This document shows positions 16,097 to 25,025 of a stretch of 64,000 nucleotides of DNA, one piece after another (within the stretch, counting starts at the first letter, position 1; every line of letters begins with the position of its first letter). Origin of the DNA: Amycolatopsis sp. CA-230715. Lineage in GTDB: Bacteria > Actinomycetota > Actinomycetes > Mycobacteriales > Pseudonocardiaceae. The notes below the pieces were generated by a model that was given only the letters and a program-made list of their open reading frames with translations, ran no database searches and had not been told where the DNA came from. The position numbers and the translations under genes were made by a program. The stretch is from assembly GCF_018736145.1 (NCBI RefSeq), contig NZ_CP059997.1, positions 9,237,501-9,301,500 of the forward strand, read 5' to 3'.

Positions 16097-18760
16097 TCAG
16101 CCCTGCCGGGCGCGCGGCAGCACGTCCGAGAGGTCGGCGCGGCCGTCGATCCCGAGCTTGCGGTAGGCGCTGGTGAGGTGTTTTTCGACCGCTCTGGTCG
16201 TGACGCCGAGCTCCGCGGCGATCTCCTTGTTGCGGCGGCCGGTGACGACGAGTTCGGCGATCCGGACTTCGGCCCTGGTGAGCGGGCTCTTGGCCGTGTG
16301 CCGGACCTGGGCTGGCGCGGTGCTGGGGTGCTCCGTCCCCGCCACCACCGGCGCACGGCCGCACTGCGCCGCGAGCCTTGTTCCGGCGCGCAGGCTCGCG
16401 TCGCCCTTCGGCGAGCCGAGCCGCTTTCCCAGTGCCATCAACGACTTCGCGAGCTCCAGCTTGTTCCCCGAGGATTCGAGGATCTGGACGGACTCGTCGA
16501 GCAGCCGGACGCCGGGGCCGCCGTCGACCCGCTGCCCGCGCATCCGCAGCACCCTGCCGAGTGCCGACGGGGCGCCCCAGCCCAGTGCCTGCTCGTATTC
16601 GGCGGCGATCAGCTCCGCCGCCTGGTCCTTCTTGCCGAGGCGTTCGTAGCGCACGGCCAGCCGCAGCCGCCACGGGAACAGCACCGAGCTGGCCAGGCCC
16701 GCGCGCCGGAGCTGCCGTCCGGTGTCGGCGAGGTACTCGGCCGCGGCGGGGTCGGCGGAACCGGGTGAGGTCGCGGCGACCGCGGCATGGCTCAGCGACA
16801 GCGCCCACGACGGGCGATCCGGCCCCCACGCGCGTTCCGCGCGCGACGCCAGCTCGGGATCGCGCAGCTCCATCGCCAGTATCGCCAGCAGCGGCGCGCA
16901 GGTGCCGACGACCGCGGCCCAGTCCGGCGACGCGGTGTCCAGCGCGCGCACCGCGCTTTCCTTCGCCACCCGCAGCTGACCGGTCGCCGCCCACAGCAGC
17001 GCCTGGCAGGTCCACACCAGCGACGCGGCCAGGTCCGGCGTCTCGCGGACGGTCACCGCGCCGAGCCACGATTCCAGCCCGTCGGTCGCGTCCGCCGCCA
17101 CCAGCACCGGTACCAGCAGGGGCATCGCGGTGTAGAGCTGCGCGGTGCCGCCGGGCTCCCGTTCCAGCACCCGGTGCGCGAGATCGATGATCAACGCTCT
17201 CGGCAGCGTCTCCGCGAGCGTGGCGAAATGCAGCTGCACGGTCGCCAGTTCCCGCTGGCCGGGGTCGTCCATCGCGATGTCGCCGCGCAGCCACGCCGCC
17301 GCGTCCTCGCCCGTTTCCAAGGTGTACGGGGTCCAGAACCGCAGCCGTGCCTCCAAATGGCCGGAGAGCGCCGGATCGTCCTCGGGACCCGCCCGCAGTT
17401 CGGTGACGGCGCGGCGCACGAACCTGGTGTCCGGCCTGCCTTCCGCGGCGGCCAGCGCCGGGGCGAGGCACAGCGCCTTCGCCCGTTCCACCGGGGTTTC
17501 GAGCAGCGGCAGCGCCTGCCGCAGGTGCCGCGCCGCCGCGGCAGCGTCGGTCCCGCGCTCCACCGCGACCAGATCGGCGAGCAGGTCTCCCCGGCGCGCG
17601 CCGCCGTGCACGAGCGCGTGCCGCAAATACCGCGCCGCCATGGCCGAATCGTCGCGCGCGGACGCCGCCGATGCCGCCGCGCGCAGCACATCGGTCGCCC
17701 ACGGTTCGGGTTCGCTCGTCGTGCCCAGCAGGCGTTGCGCGATGTCCTCCAGCCGCCCGCCGCCGCGGAACAGCACGCCCGCGGCCCGCAGGTGCAGCTC
17801 GTCCTGCTCGTCCGCGGACAACGCGCCCGCCACCGCGTCGGCGACGGCGTCGTCGACGTAGCGCAGCGGGCCGTGCTCCGGTACCAGGCCCAGCCGCCGC
17901 ATCGCGCGCTCGGCCTCTTCGAAGTCGACGCTGTCGAGCTGCGCGAGCCCGGCCACGAACGTCGGCGTCGCCGCGTCGCCCAGCGCCGTCATCGCCATCG
18001 CGAACCGGGTCACCCGCGCCGGCTGGCAGCTCAGGCAGCGCGCGAGCCGGTTCGACGGCTCCGGCGGCCGCAACGCCCGCGCCTCGGCGAGCTGCTCGGC
18101 CACCGGGCGCACCCCGTCGGCCAGCATGCCCACGGCCAGCGCGCCGAGGAACATCGGTTTGCCGCCGGTGTCCGACCAGCACTCCTTGGCGAAGGTCTCG
18201 TCGGCCGGTTCACCGCATCGCCTGCTGAAGAACGTCCGCACGCCGGCCACGGTCAGCGGGCGCGGGCGCACCGTCGTGGCCGCGGCGCGCACCAGGTCGT
18301 CGACCGCGAGCCGGTCGGCGCCGACGTCGCCGTCCAGCACGGTCGCCACCACCGCCACCGGCAGCGCGGAGACCCGGTTGACCAGGTAGGCGAGCTTGTG
18401 CAGCGATTCGGCGTCGGCCCACTGCAGATCGTCGACGAGCAGGGCGAGCGGCCGCTGTGCCGCCAGCCGCCGCCACCGCTGCGGCACGGCGTCCGCGCCG
18501 TGCTCGGCGAGCGGGTCGTCGTGCACCGGTTCCAGCAGCTGCCGCACCACGCCGTCGGCGAAACCCTGTTCGGTCGGCGACGCCCCGGCGCGCAGCACCC
18601 GCATCCCCTGGTCCACGGCGAGGTCGCCCGCGGCGTGCAGGAGCGCGGAGCGGCCGATGCCCAGCGGGCCGCGCACGAGCGACAGCGAGCCCGAACCCGC
18701 GCACGCGGCACGCACGGCCTCGCCGAGGACGGTCAGTTCGGCATCCCGTTCGATCAGCAT
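16097..18760 (-). CDS. LAL-type LuxR regulator, last gene of a coupled operon
   Basis: This 887-aa protein starts at the ATG at 18760 (MLIERDAELTVLGEAV), chosen because it aligns with the starts of the two related proteins upstream. The P-loop is GPLGIGRSA (Arg for Lys) and Walker B is LALLVDDLQWADAE. The C-terminal HTH is intact (VRIAELVVTGRRNKEIAAELGVTTRAVEKHLTSAYRKLG). The start overlaps the stop of the upstream gene (ATGCTGA), implying translational coupling. It should act with its operon partners on the adjacent biosynthetic operon. Confidence 0.88.
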   Translation of the reverse strand: MLIERDAELTVLGEAVRAACAGSGSLSLVRGPLGIGRSALLHAAGDLAVDQGMRVLRAGASPTEQGFADGVVRQLLEPVHDDPLAEHGADAVPQRWRRLAAQRPLALLVDDLQWADAESLHKLAYLVNRVSALPVAVVATVLDGDVGADRLAVDDLVRAAATTVRPRPLTVAGVRTFFSRRCGEPADETFAKECWSDTGGKPMFLGALAVGMLADGVRPVAEQLAEARALRPPEPSNRLARCLSCQPARVTRFAMAMTALGDAATPTFVAGLAQLDSVDFEEAERAMRRLGLVPEHGPLRYVDDAVADAVAGALSADEQDELHLRAAGVLFRGGGRLEDIAQRLLGTTSEPEPWATDVLRAAASAASARDDSAMAARYLRHALVHGGARRGDLLADLVAVERGTDAAAAARHLRQALPLLETPVERAKALCLAPALAAAEGRPDTRFVRRAVTELRAGPEDDPALSGHLEARLRFWTPYTLETGEDAAAWLRGDIAMDDPGQRELATVQLHFATLAETLPRALIIDLAHRVLEREPGGTAQLYTAMPLLVPVLVAADATDGLESWLGAVTVRETPDLAASLVWTCQALLWAATGQLRVAKESAVRALDTASPDWAAVVGTCAPLLAILAMELRDPELASRAERAWGPDRPSWALSLSHAAVAATSPGSADPAAAEYLADTGRQLRRAGLASSVLFPWRLRLAVRYERLGKKDQAAELIAAEYEQALGWGAPSALGRVLRMRGQRVDGGPGVRLLDESVQILESSGNKLELAKSLMALGKRLGSPKGDASLRAGTRLAAQCGRAPVVAGTEHPSTAPAQVRHTAKSPLTRAEVRIAELVVTGRRNKEIAAELGVTTRAVEKHLTSAYRKLGIDGRADLSDVLPRARQG

Positions 18761-21066
18761 GCTTCCCCCGTGAACGCGTGCGCGCCGACCGGTTCCGTTC
18801 GTTCGTGGCGCAGCCCGGAGATGGTGCTCGGGAACCGGATCATGTCGAACCGCGAGAGACCGGACAGGAAATCGACCAGCCCCAGCACCGAGCGGGTGCC
18901 CCACCGCGACGCCAGCGCGGCCTCCGCCCGCACCAGCTGCTCGGCCGCCCGGTGGCGGCCCGTCGCGCGGTGCCCGACCGCGGCCATCGAGCGCCACGGC
19001 AGCAGCAACGGGTTCGACCATCCCCTGCCGAGCATGTCGCGCCCGCATTCCTCGAAGTACCGCACCGCGGCACCCGGCCGGTCGTGCACCAGCTCCAGAA
19101 GTCCTTGCGCGAAGCGGAAATACGCGTCCGGCACGGCGGGCTCGGCGATCCGCGACGCCGCGTCGACGTCGCCGCTGGCGAGGCGCAGGATGAGCCGGAA
19201 CCCCAGCAGGCTGCCCACCGCCGAGGAGTGCCATTCGGCCGCGGGCAGGATCTCCCCCGCGCCCTCGACATCGGCTTCCGCCGCCGCCAGGTCCCCGATG
19301 CGCAGGTTCACCCGCGAGCGGGCGAGCACCGCGGCGGCGGCCGTCGCCCGCGCACCCCGGCGGCGCGCGTCGGCGATGACGGCTTCGAGGCCCGCCTTCG
19401 CTTCGAGTGGGTTGTCGGTCAGCGTCAACGTGCGCGCGGCGGCGAGCCTCGGCGCGAAGAGCCCCGAATTCCCGCGCAGCGCGACCCGCGCCAGCCTCCG
19501 CGCGCGCCCGCAGCCGATCCCGCGGCTCGCGGCGAGCCAGGCCGCGGCACCGGCGCGGTCGGGATCCGAAGGGTCCAGCCGCTCCGGAACCCCCGGCACG
19601 CCAAGGGAACCCGTGCCGTCCGGCGCGTCGGTCGCGAGCCAGTACAGCGCAGCCAGACTGTCCTTTTCGGACTGCTCGGTGCCCGTGCTCCGGCACGCCG
19701 CGGTCAGCACGCGCACCGCGTTCGCCTTCGCCCCGCCCGCCACCATCAGGTCCGCGGCGGCGAGCTTGACCTCGGTCGCCCTGCTGGCACCGGTGTGCAG
19801 CGCCGCCCTGGTCAGCCGGAGATCACCGGTGTTCGCCGCCATCGTCGCCAGTTCGACGGTCAGGCGGGACCGCGCGTCGTCGGACAGCGGTTCCCGCTCG
19901 GCGCGGTCGTAGTAGGCCGACGCGAGCGCGGCCTCGCCCCGCGCACGGCTGTTCTCCGCGGCGGCGACCAGCGCCTGTGCCGCCCACGCCGCGCCGACGG
20001 GCCTGCTGCCCAGCAGCAGCCGCGCCACGCCGTCCTCGCCGACGGCGTACCGGTGGGCGAGTTCGGCCGCCGCGCGGTGCAGTTCGGCCCGCTCGGCGGG
20101 GTCCATCCCGGTCAGCACGCAGTTCGCGATCCTGCCGTCGATCGCGCGCCGCCCGTTCGACCAGTGCACGAACCCGGCCGAGGCGAGCGCGTGCCAGGCG
20201 CGGGTGACCGGTTGCGGCTGCGGGCCGGCGATCCGGCGGAGCTGGTCGAACTCCAGCACGGGTGAGGCGACGGCGAACGCGCGCAGGAGTCGGAGCAGAT
20301 CGTCGGAAAGCCGTCCGAGGTGCCCCAGCACGAGCCCGCGCACGGCGTCGGCCGCGACCCGGTCGAGCTGCTCGGTCAACCCGGACGCCGGGTTCCAGCC
20401 CGCCCGCACCGCGGCGACCAGCGCCGGGGTGCCGCCGGTCGCGCGCCGGACCTCCGCCGCCGCGGGCGAGGTCTCGTCGGTGCCGAGCACCGCCGCGACG
20501 CCCGCCGCGCTCAGCGGGCGCAGGCGCAGCACGTGCACGGAATCCCAGTGCAGCCCCGAGGACTGCCACGGCTCGGCGGTTTCGTCGGCCAGGAACGGCA
20601 CGCCGGTGCCCGCGCCCGCGATGACCACCATCAGCGGCGCCTGCCACAGCCTGCGCAGCACCGCGAGCAGCCAGGTCCTCGACCACGCGTCGGCGAGCTG
20701 GATGTCGTCGAGCACCAGCAGCAGCGGGCGCCGCCCGGCGAGCGCGACGAACCGCGCGCACAGCGTCCGCACGCCCTCGTCGCCGGCCGCCACGGTCCCG
20801 CCGATCCCGGGCGAGTCGATGTCCACAAGGGACGATTCGAGTTGCGAGACGAGCCCGAACGGCAGGCCGGATTCGCAGACCGAGCCGCGCGCCGAGAGCA
20901 CCCGGACGCGGTTGGCCTCGCCGATCGCCGCGGCCGCCCGCAGCAGGCTCGTGCGCCCCGACCCCGGTAACCCGGACACCAGCCCGACGCTCGATTTGCC
21001 GTCGGCGAGCTCCTCGACGAGGCGCGTCAGTTCCGCGATTTCGGCATCGCGTTCGACCAGGGTCAT
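18754..21066 (-). CDS. LAL-like ATPase lacking the LuxR DNA-binding domain
   Basis: This is a 770-aa protein. It has the same N-terminal organisation as the flanking regulators (MTLVERDAEIAELTRLV, P-loop GLPGSGRTS with Arg for Lys, Walker B LLVLDDIQLAD) and the helical middle. It ends in SGLRHERTEPVGAHAFTGEAC with no helix-turn-helix. No HTH-coding segment is visible in another frame before the next start, so this is a genuine short form rather than a simple frameshift. It overlaps the upstream gene by ATGA and the downstream gene by ATGCTGA. It may heterodimerise with the HTH-bearing neighbours as a modulator or dominant subunit. It could also be a degenerating duplicate. Confidence 0.8.
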   Translation of the reverse strand: MTLVERDAEIAELTRLVEELADGKSSVGLVSGLPGSGRTSLLRAAAAIGEANRVRVLSARGSVCESGLPFGLVSQLESSLVDIDSPGIGGTVAAGDEGVRTLCARFVALAGRRPLLLVLDDIQLADAWSRTWLLAVLRRLWQAPLMVVIAGAGTGVPFLADETAEPWQSSGLHWDSVHVLRLRPLSAAGVAAVLGTDETSPAAAEVRRATGGTPALVAAVRAGWNPASGLTEQLDRVAADAVRGLVLGHLGRLSDDLLRLLRAFAVASPVLEFDQLRRIAGPQPQPVTRAWHALASAGFVHWSNGRRAIDGRIANCVLTGMDPAERAELHRAAAELAHRYAVGEDGVARLLLGSRPVGAAWAAQALVAAAENSRARGEAALASAYYDRAEREPLSDDARSRLTVELATMAANTGDLRLTRAALHTGASRATEVKLAAADLMVAGGAKANAVRVLTAACRSTGTEQSEKDSLAALYWLATDAPDGTGSLGVPGVPERLDPSDPDRAGAAAWLAASRGIGCGRARRLARVALRGNSGLFAPRLAAARTLTLTDNPLEAKAGLEAVIADARRRGARATAAAAVLARSRVNLRIGDLAAAEADVEGAGEILPAAEWHSSAVGSLLGFRLILRLASGDVDAASRIAEPAVPDAYFRFAQGLLELVHDRPGAAVRYFEECGRDMLGRGWSNPLLLPWRSMAAVGHRATGRHRAAEQLVRAEAALASRWGTRSVLGLVDFLSGLSRFDMIRFPSTISGLRHERTEPVGAHAFTGEAC

Positions 21067-23873
21067 CGGACCAGCCTCCCGGCGAGCACGGCAGCGAGTT
21101 CGGTGCGACCGGAGACCTCGAGCTTGCGGTAGACGTTCGTGAGATGGGTTTCCACCGTCCGCACGGTGACGAACAGGGACTCCGCGATGACGCGGTTGCC
21201 CGCGCCTTCCGCGGCGAGGTCGGCGACGCGGCGTTCGCTGCCGCTGAGCGTGTCGAGGAGCGAGTGCGCGGCGCGTGTCCGCCCGCCCGCGGTGATGAGC
21301 GCCTTCCGCGAGGCTTCCAGCATCAGCCGGTCCCCGCCGCGAAGGCTTTCGTCCATCGCCAGCCGGAAGTGTCTTCGCGCCGCCCTCGGGTCGTCGCGGT
21401 CGAGGAAAGCCTTGCCCAGCAAGTACTCCGCCCTGGTGTGCTCCACACCCGCGGTGCCGTCGAGCAGGCGCGCGGCCTCGGTGAGGAACTCGATCCCGCG
21501 ATCGCCGCCCGTGGCCAGCCCCCTGGCCACCAGCCCCATCCCGACCGCGCGCCGGGTGCCCCACCGCGCCGCCTGTTCCGCGCCGAGTTCGGCCAGCTCG
21601 GCGCCTTCGCCGCCGCGGCCGAGCGCGGCCAGCGCGCACGTGGCCTCCAGCCACCACGGCGCCAGTACCGGGCTGCCGATCCCGCACTCCGCCAGGCTCT
21701 CGCCGCAGGCACGGGCGTGCCGCACCGCGGACTCCAGATCGCCCCGCGCCGCGCTCGTGCGCGCGCGGGTCATCAGGAACAGGTGGTGCGACACCGCGAG
21801 CCGCTCCAGACCGGGATGGGTGATCGCGTCGAGCAGGGCGTCGGCGCGGTCCGGTTCGCCGCGCTGCACCAGCACCGTCGCCAGCACGATCTGCGGCATC
21901 ACCACCGTGCCGCCCCACAGCTCCTGGCGGACCACGTCGAACGAGGTGTGCGCGTCGGCCCCGGCCTCCACCTGGCTGCCCAGCGTGTGCCGCAGCAACG
22001 CGCGCGAGCTCAGCGCGCGGCAGTACGCCCACGCCTCACCGGTCCGCTGCGCGTGGCCGATCAACCGGTCCAGCGCGATCGACGCGGTCGCGCTGTCGTC
22101 GGCGAGGCACAGCGCCAACGCCGCCGAAAGCACCGCGGACCCCGGCAGCCCGGCCTGGTCGACCCGCAGCGCACGGCGGGCGTCGGCGGCGACCGAGGCC
22201 GACGACTCGCCGTGCAGCGCCCCGGCCAGTGCGCGCATCGCCAGCAGGTGGCGCTCGCCCGCGGTGTCCCCGGCAGGCGCGATCCGCGCCCGCGCGCTCG
22301 CGATCGCCGCGCCCACGGTGCCCTTCTCTTCCAGCCCGGTGCCCAGTAGCGCCGATTCCACGGCGATTCCCTGCGCCGCGGCCTTTCCATCGGTCTCCTC
22401 CGCCAGTTCCGCCGCGACCGAGCTGAGCACCTCCATCGCGCGGCCCGCCTCGCCCGCGGTGACCGAGGCGGCGCTCAGCTTGACCGCGATCGGGGCGCGC
22501 GCCTGCGGGCCGTCGGCGAGCTGGAGCGCCCGTTCGAGCAGCCCGGCCGCGGCCGCGGGCTCCACCAGCGCCAGCGCGTCGGCGAGTTCGACGAGCACTT
22601 CGAGGTTGCCCATGTCGAACGCGAGCACCCTGGTGAAGTACCGCGCCGCGGCGCCGGGTGAGCCCCGTTTGGCCGCGCTCCTGCCCGCTTCCCGCAGGAT
22701 CTCCGCCATCCACGGTTCCTCGATCTTCGACAGCGGAAGCAGGTGCGCCGCGACGTCTTCGGCGGGCACGCCCGCGTCGCTGAGCAACGTGGCGGCCCTG
22801 ATCCGCAGCCGGGGCACCTCCTCGGCCGGGATCGCGTCGAGCACCTCCGCGCGGATCAGGTCGTGCACGAATTCGAGGCCGTCCGCGCGCAGGATCCCGT
22901 TCGCCCGCAGCACTCCGGCGGCCGCGACCACGGCACGCGACGGCAGGCCCGCGAGGTTGCCGATCAGCGGCACCTCCCCGGAGCCGAGCACCGCGATCGC
23001 GGTCGCCGTCGCGCGCGCCTCCGGTGTGCACCGGTCCAGCACCGCGCGCGCCAGGACCGCGCGACCCGAGCCGACGATCTCCGAAACCGACACCGACGAC
23101 GGCTCGCCTGCTTCTCGCGCGCGCCGCAGTTCGTCGAGCAACAGGCGCAGCAGCAAGGGATTCCCGCCGGTTTCCTCGGCGCAGGTTCGCACGAACAGCT
23201 CGCCGGTGTCGCCGAGGTGGGGCGCCACCAGCTCAGACACGGCGTCCAGGGAAAGCGGGCCGATCTCGATGATCTCGGTCCCCCGCATGCCTTCGATCTC
23301 GACGATCGGTTCGTCCGCCGTCGCGGTCACGCCGGTCCGGCGGGTGAGCACGACCAGCAGCGGCAGGTCCTCGGCGCGGCGCAGCAGAAAGCTCAGCCAG
23401 CGCAGGGAAACGTCGTCGCACCATTGCACGTCGTCGACGAAGAGCACGACGGGCGCGTCCCCGGCGAGCGTGACCGTCAGCCAGTAGAGGCCGTGCTGCA
23501 CGGCGTAGGAACCGCTCGCGATGTACTCGCCGCCCGCGAGCGCGGGCAACGCGTGCCGCGCGCTTCCCGCCAGCAGCGGCGATCCCGGCGCCAGCCCGAG
23601 CGGGGCGAACAGGGCGCGCGCCGCGGTGTACGGCGCCGCCGCGTTCTGCTGCTCGCACCGGGCCGTCAGCACCGTCGCCGACGACGGCACCGATCGTTCG
23701 AGCGCGTCAACGGCCAGGCTCGTCTTCCCGATCCCGGCAGGCCCCCGTACCAGCAGCGCGTGACCCCGGCCCGCCGTCGCGTGCCGGATGCTCGCGTCGA
23801 ACCTGGCGCGCTCTTTTGTTCGCCCGACCATTTCACCCGTCGGCGCTGACGGCAGATTCCACACGGTCACCAC
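21063..23873 (-). CDS. LAL-type LuxR regulator, first gene of a coupled operon
   Basis: This 936-aa protein is the only one of the five with a canonical P-loop (GPAGIGKTS, about 43-51). Walker B is VVLFVDDVQWCDD. A TPR-like region follows, and the C-terminal HTH (about 880-930: VADLAAEGAGNRVIAESLFVTVRTVETHLTNVYRKLE) is complete. The start is a GTG at 23873 with GGGAGGGG 5-8 bases upstream; an internal ATG 14 codons on is the alternative. The gene heads a three-gene leftward operon with 4-7 base overlaps, so it is likely the ATP-responsive member. It is the most probable pathway activator by position. Confidence 0.88.
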   Translation of the reverse strand: MVTVWNLPSAPTGEMVGRTKERARFDASIRHATAGRGHALLVRGPAGIGKTSLAVDALERSVPSSATVLTARCEQQNAAAPYTAARALFAPLGLAPGSPLLAGSARHALPALAGGEYIASGSYAVQHGLYWLTVTLAGDAPVVLFVDDVQWCDDVSLRWLSFLLRRAEDLPLLVVLTRRTGVTATADEPIVEIEGMRGTEIIEIGPLSLDAVSELVAPHLGDTGELFVRTCAEETGGNPLLLRLLLDELRRAREAGEPSSVSVSEIVGSGRAVLARAVLDRCTPEARATATAIAVLGSGEVPLIGNLAGLPSRAVVAAAGVLRANGILRADGLEFVHDLIRAEVLDAIPAEEVPRLRIRAATLLSDAGVPAEDVAAHLLPLSKIEEPWMAEILREAGRSAAKRGSPGAAARYFTRVLAFDMGNLEVLVELADALALVEPAAAAGLLERALQLADGPQARAPIAVKLSAASVTAGEAGRAMEVLSSVAAELAEETDGKAAAQGIAVESALLGTGLEEKGTVGAAIASARARIAPAGDTAGERHLLAMRALAGALHGESSASVAADARRALRVDQAGLPGSAVLSAALALCLADDSATASIALDRLIGHAQRTGEAWAYCRALSSRALLRHTLGSQVEAGADAHTSFDVVRQELWGGTVVMPQIVLATVLVQRGEPDRADALLDAITHPGLERLAVSHHLFLMTRARTSAARGDLESAVRHARACGESLAECGIGSPVLAPWWLEATCALAALGRGGEGAELAELGAEQAARWGTRRAVGMGLVARGLATGGDRGIEFLTEAARLLDGTAGVEHTRAEYLLGKAFLDRDDPRAARRHFRLAMDESLRGGDRLMLEASRKALITAGGRTRAAHSLLDTLSGSERRVADLAAEGAGNRVIAESLFVTVRTVETHLTNVYRKLEVSGRTELAAVLAGRLVR

Positions 23874-24176
23874 ACCGCCCCTCCCACTCGAGCCGGTGCT
23901 CCTCCGGTGGTAGCGCCGCCGAGGCTCGAAGTGCGCCCAGCGCTCATTCGATCACGGGCCGCTGTCGCCAGGTAGCCCGAATGCAGGCCCGACAGATAGA
24001 TACAGGGTTATCCCTCACCAATTCCCCGAGAGGTGACCGGCTGCCCGCTCATCTGAGCGTAGAAAAGGGCACGAAGAAAGGAAGAACGGGCAATGCGCAA
24101 AACATGAATGTTTCTCGCCCCGAAAGATTCCTTTTCCCGACCCCAGGCCGACCACTCCTGTTTACCGCACGACGAA
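23874..24176. other. non-coding region with the promoter of the LAL operon
   Basis: No credible gene is present. The right half (about 23990-24130) is noticeably poorer in GC than its surroundings. It contains a GGGATAACCC-type stretch near 24005 and an AACAT-GA-ATGTT dyad near 24102, both possible promoter or regulator elements for the leftward LAL operon. I could not fix a -35/-10 pair. Confidence 0.4.
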
Positions 24177-24205
24177 GCGGGCGGATGCCCTGAGCATCCG
24201 CCCGC
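24177..24205 (-). terminator. hairpin terminator of the isomerase gene
   Basis: A perfect 12-bp stem (GCGGGCGGATGC at 24177-24188 with its complement at 24194-24205, loop of five) lies 25 bases after the stop of the leftward isomerase gene. It marks the 3' end of the biosynthetic gene block. Confidence 0.75.
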
Positions 24206-24230
24206 CGTCGCGTTTTCCGTCGTTCCGCTT

Positions 24231-24953
24231 TCAGCCGCACCCACCGGCGTGACCGGCATCGGAAACCGCGTTCACCAGCTCCGGGAACTCCATTCGCTCG
24301 TACTCGGCGGCAGTGGGCGACGGAGCGGGCACCGGCACTCGCGCGCGCAGCGCGGAGACGAACCGGTCGAGCCGGTCGACGCCCCAGAACTTCTCCCTGC
24401 CGACGGTGAACAACGGCACCCCGAACAGCCCGTCCCTCGCCGCGTCCTCGAGCAGATCGAGCCCCTGCGCCAGCAGCTCCTCGTCCTGGTGCGCCTGGGA
24501 AACCAGCTCGGCGCCGAGCCCGATCTCGCGCCCCACCTCGCCGATCACCGCCGGGTCGGAGATGTCCTCGCCACGCTCCCAGCGAGCCGCGTAGACCCGG
24601 TCGACGTAGGCGCGCGCCTCGCCCGCGCGTGCCGCCGCGAGGTAGCCGACATGGGCGACGTCCCAGTTCGGCGCGCTGTCGATCGGCCACGTCATGGGCA
24701 GCCCTCGGTCCTTCGAGAGCCGTCGCACGTCCTGCAGGATGTAGAAGTGCTTCGCCCTGGACATCGGCATCCACGGCATTTCGACGCCGCGTTCCACCAA
24801 CTGGGCGCGCAACCGTTCACCCGGTTCCCACGCGGGCACCCATTCGACGAGATCGAGAACGCCGGGGTCGGTGGCCAGCAGATCACGATAGCAGAGCCAG
24901 GAATAGGGACTGCGCAGCGAAAAGTACCACCGCGCTCGCACGCTTTTGGCCAT
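24231..24953 (-). CDS. DsbA-fold / 2-hydroxychromene-2-carboxylate isomerase-like protein
   Basis: This 240-aa cytoplasmic protein of the GST-kappa/HCCA-isomerase group starts YFSLRSPYSWL. The conserved Ser of SPYS (Ser15) replaces the CxxC of true DsbA oxidoreductases. Further family signs are FGVPLFTVGREKFWGVDRLD near 190-210 and the helical insert in the middle. Homologues act on cis/trans double bonds with glutathione or a related thiol. Similar isomerases occur in clusters for polyene and cinnamoyl-type chains made by highly reducing type II PKSs, where E/Z isomerisation precedes ring closure. That role is inferred here from the adjacent KR, DH and KS-CLF genes. Confidence 0.75.
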   Translation of the reverse strand: MAKSVRARWYFSLRSPYSWLCYRDLLATDPGVLDLVEWVPAWEPGERLRAQLVERGVEMPWMPMSRAKHFYILQDVRRLSKDRGLPMTWPIDSAPNWDVAHVGYLAAARAGEARAYVDRVYAARWERGEDISDPAVIGEVGREIGLGAELVSQAHQDEELLAQGLDLLEDAARDGLFGVPLFTVGREKFWGVDRLDRFVSALRARVPVPAPSPTAAEYERMEFPELVNAVSDAGHAGGCG

Positions 24954-24964
24954 CAGGTCTCCCG

Positions 24965-25012
24965 AATACTCAACACGTTTGTCTAAATCAAATAGTCAAC
25001 ACTTTTGTCTAA
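24965..25012 (-). repeat. two tandem 22-bp repeats, probable operator/promoter of the isomerase gene
   Basis: On the minus strand, copies at 24991-25012 and 24965-24986 share 20 of 22 bases (core TTAGACAAAnGTGTTGA) with a 26-bp period. Each is itself a partial palindrome, TAGACAA-N5-TTGA(C/G)TA, and contains a TTGAC-like -35 box. The block is strikingly AT-rich and fills the gap between the ketoreductase stop and the isomerase start. It looks like a double binding site for a dimeric regulator. Confidence 0.6.
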
Positions 25013-25025
25013 TGGAGGCGCGGCT

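Noticed and set aside
11264..23480. Long open frames opposite the LAL genes
   Set aside because: These show the same compositional artefact. No motif is recognisable, and they run antisense to clear ATPase/HTH genes.
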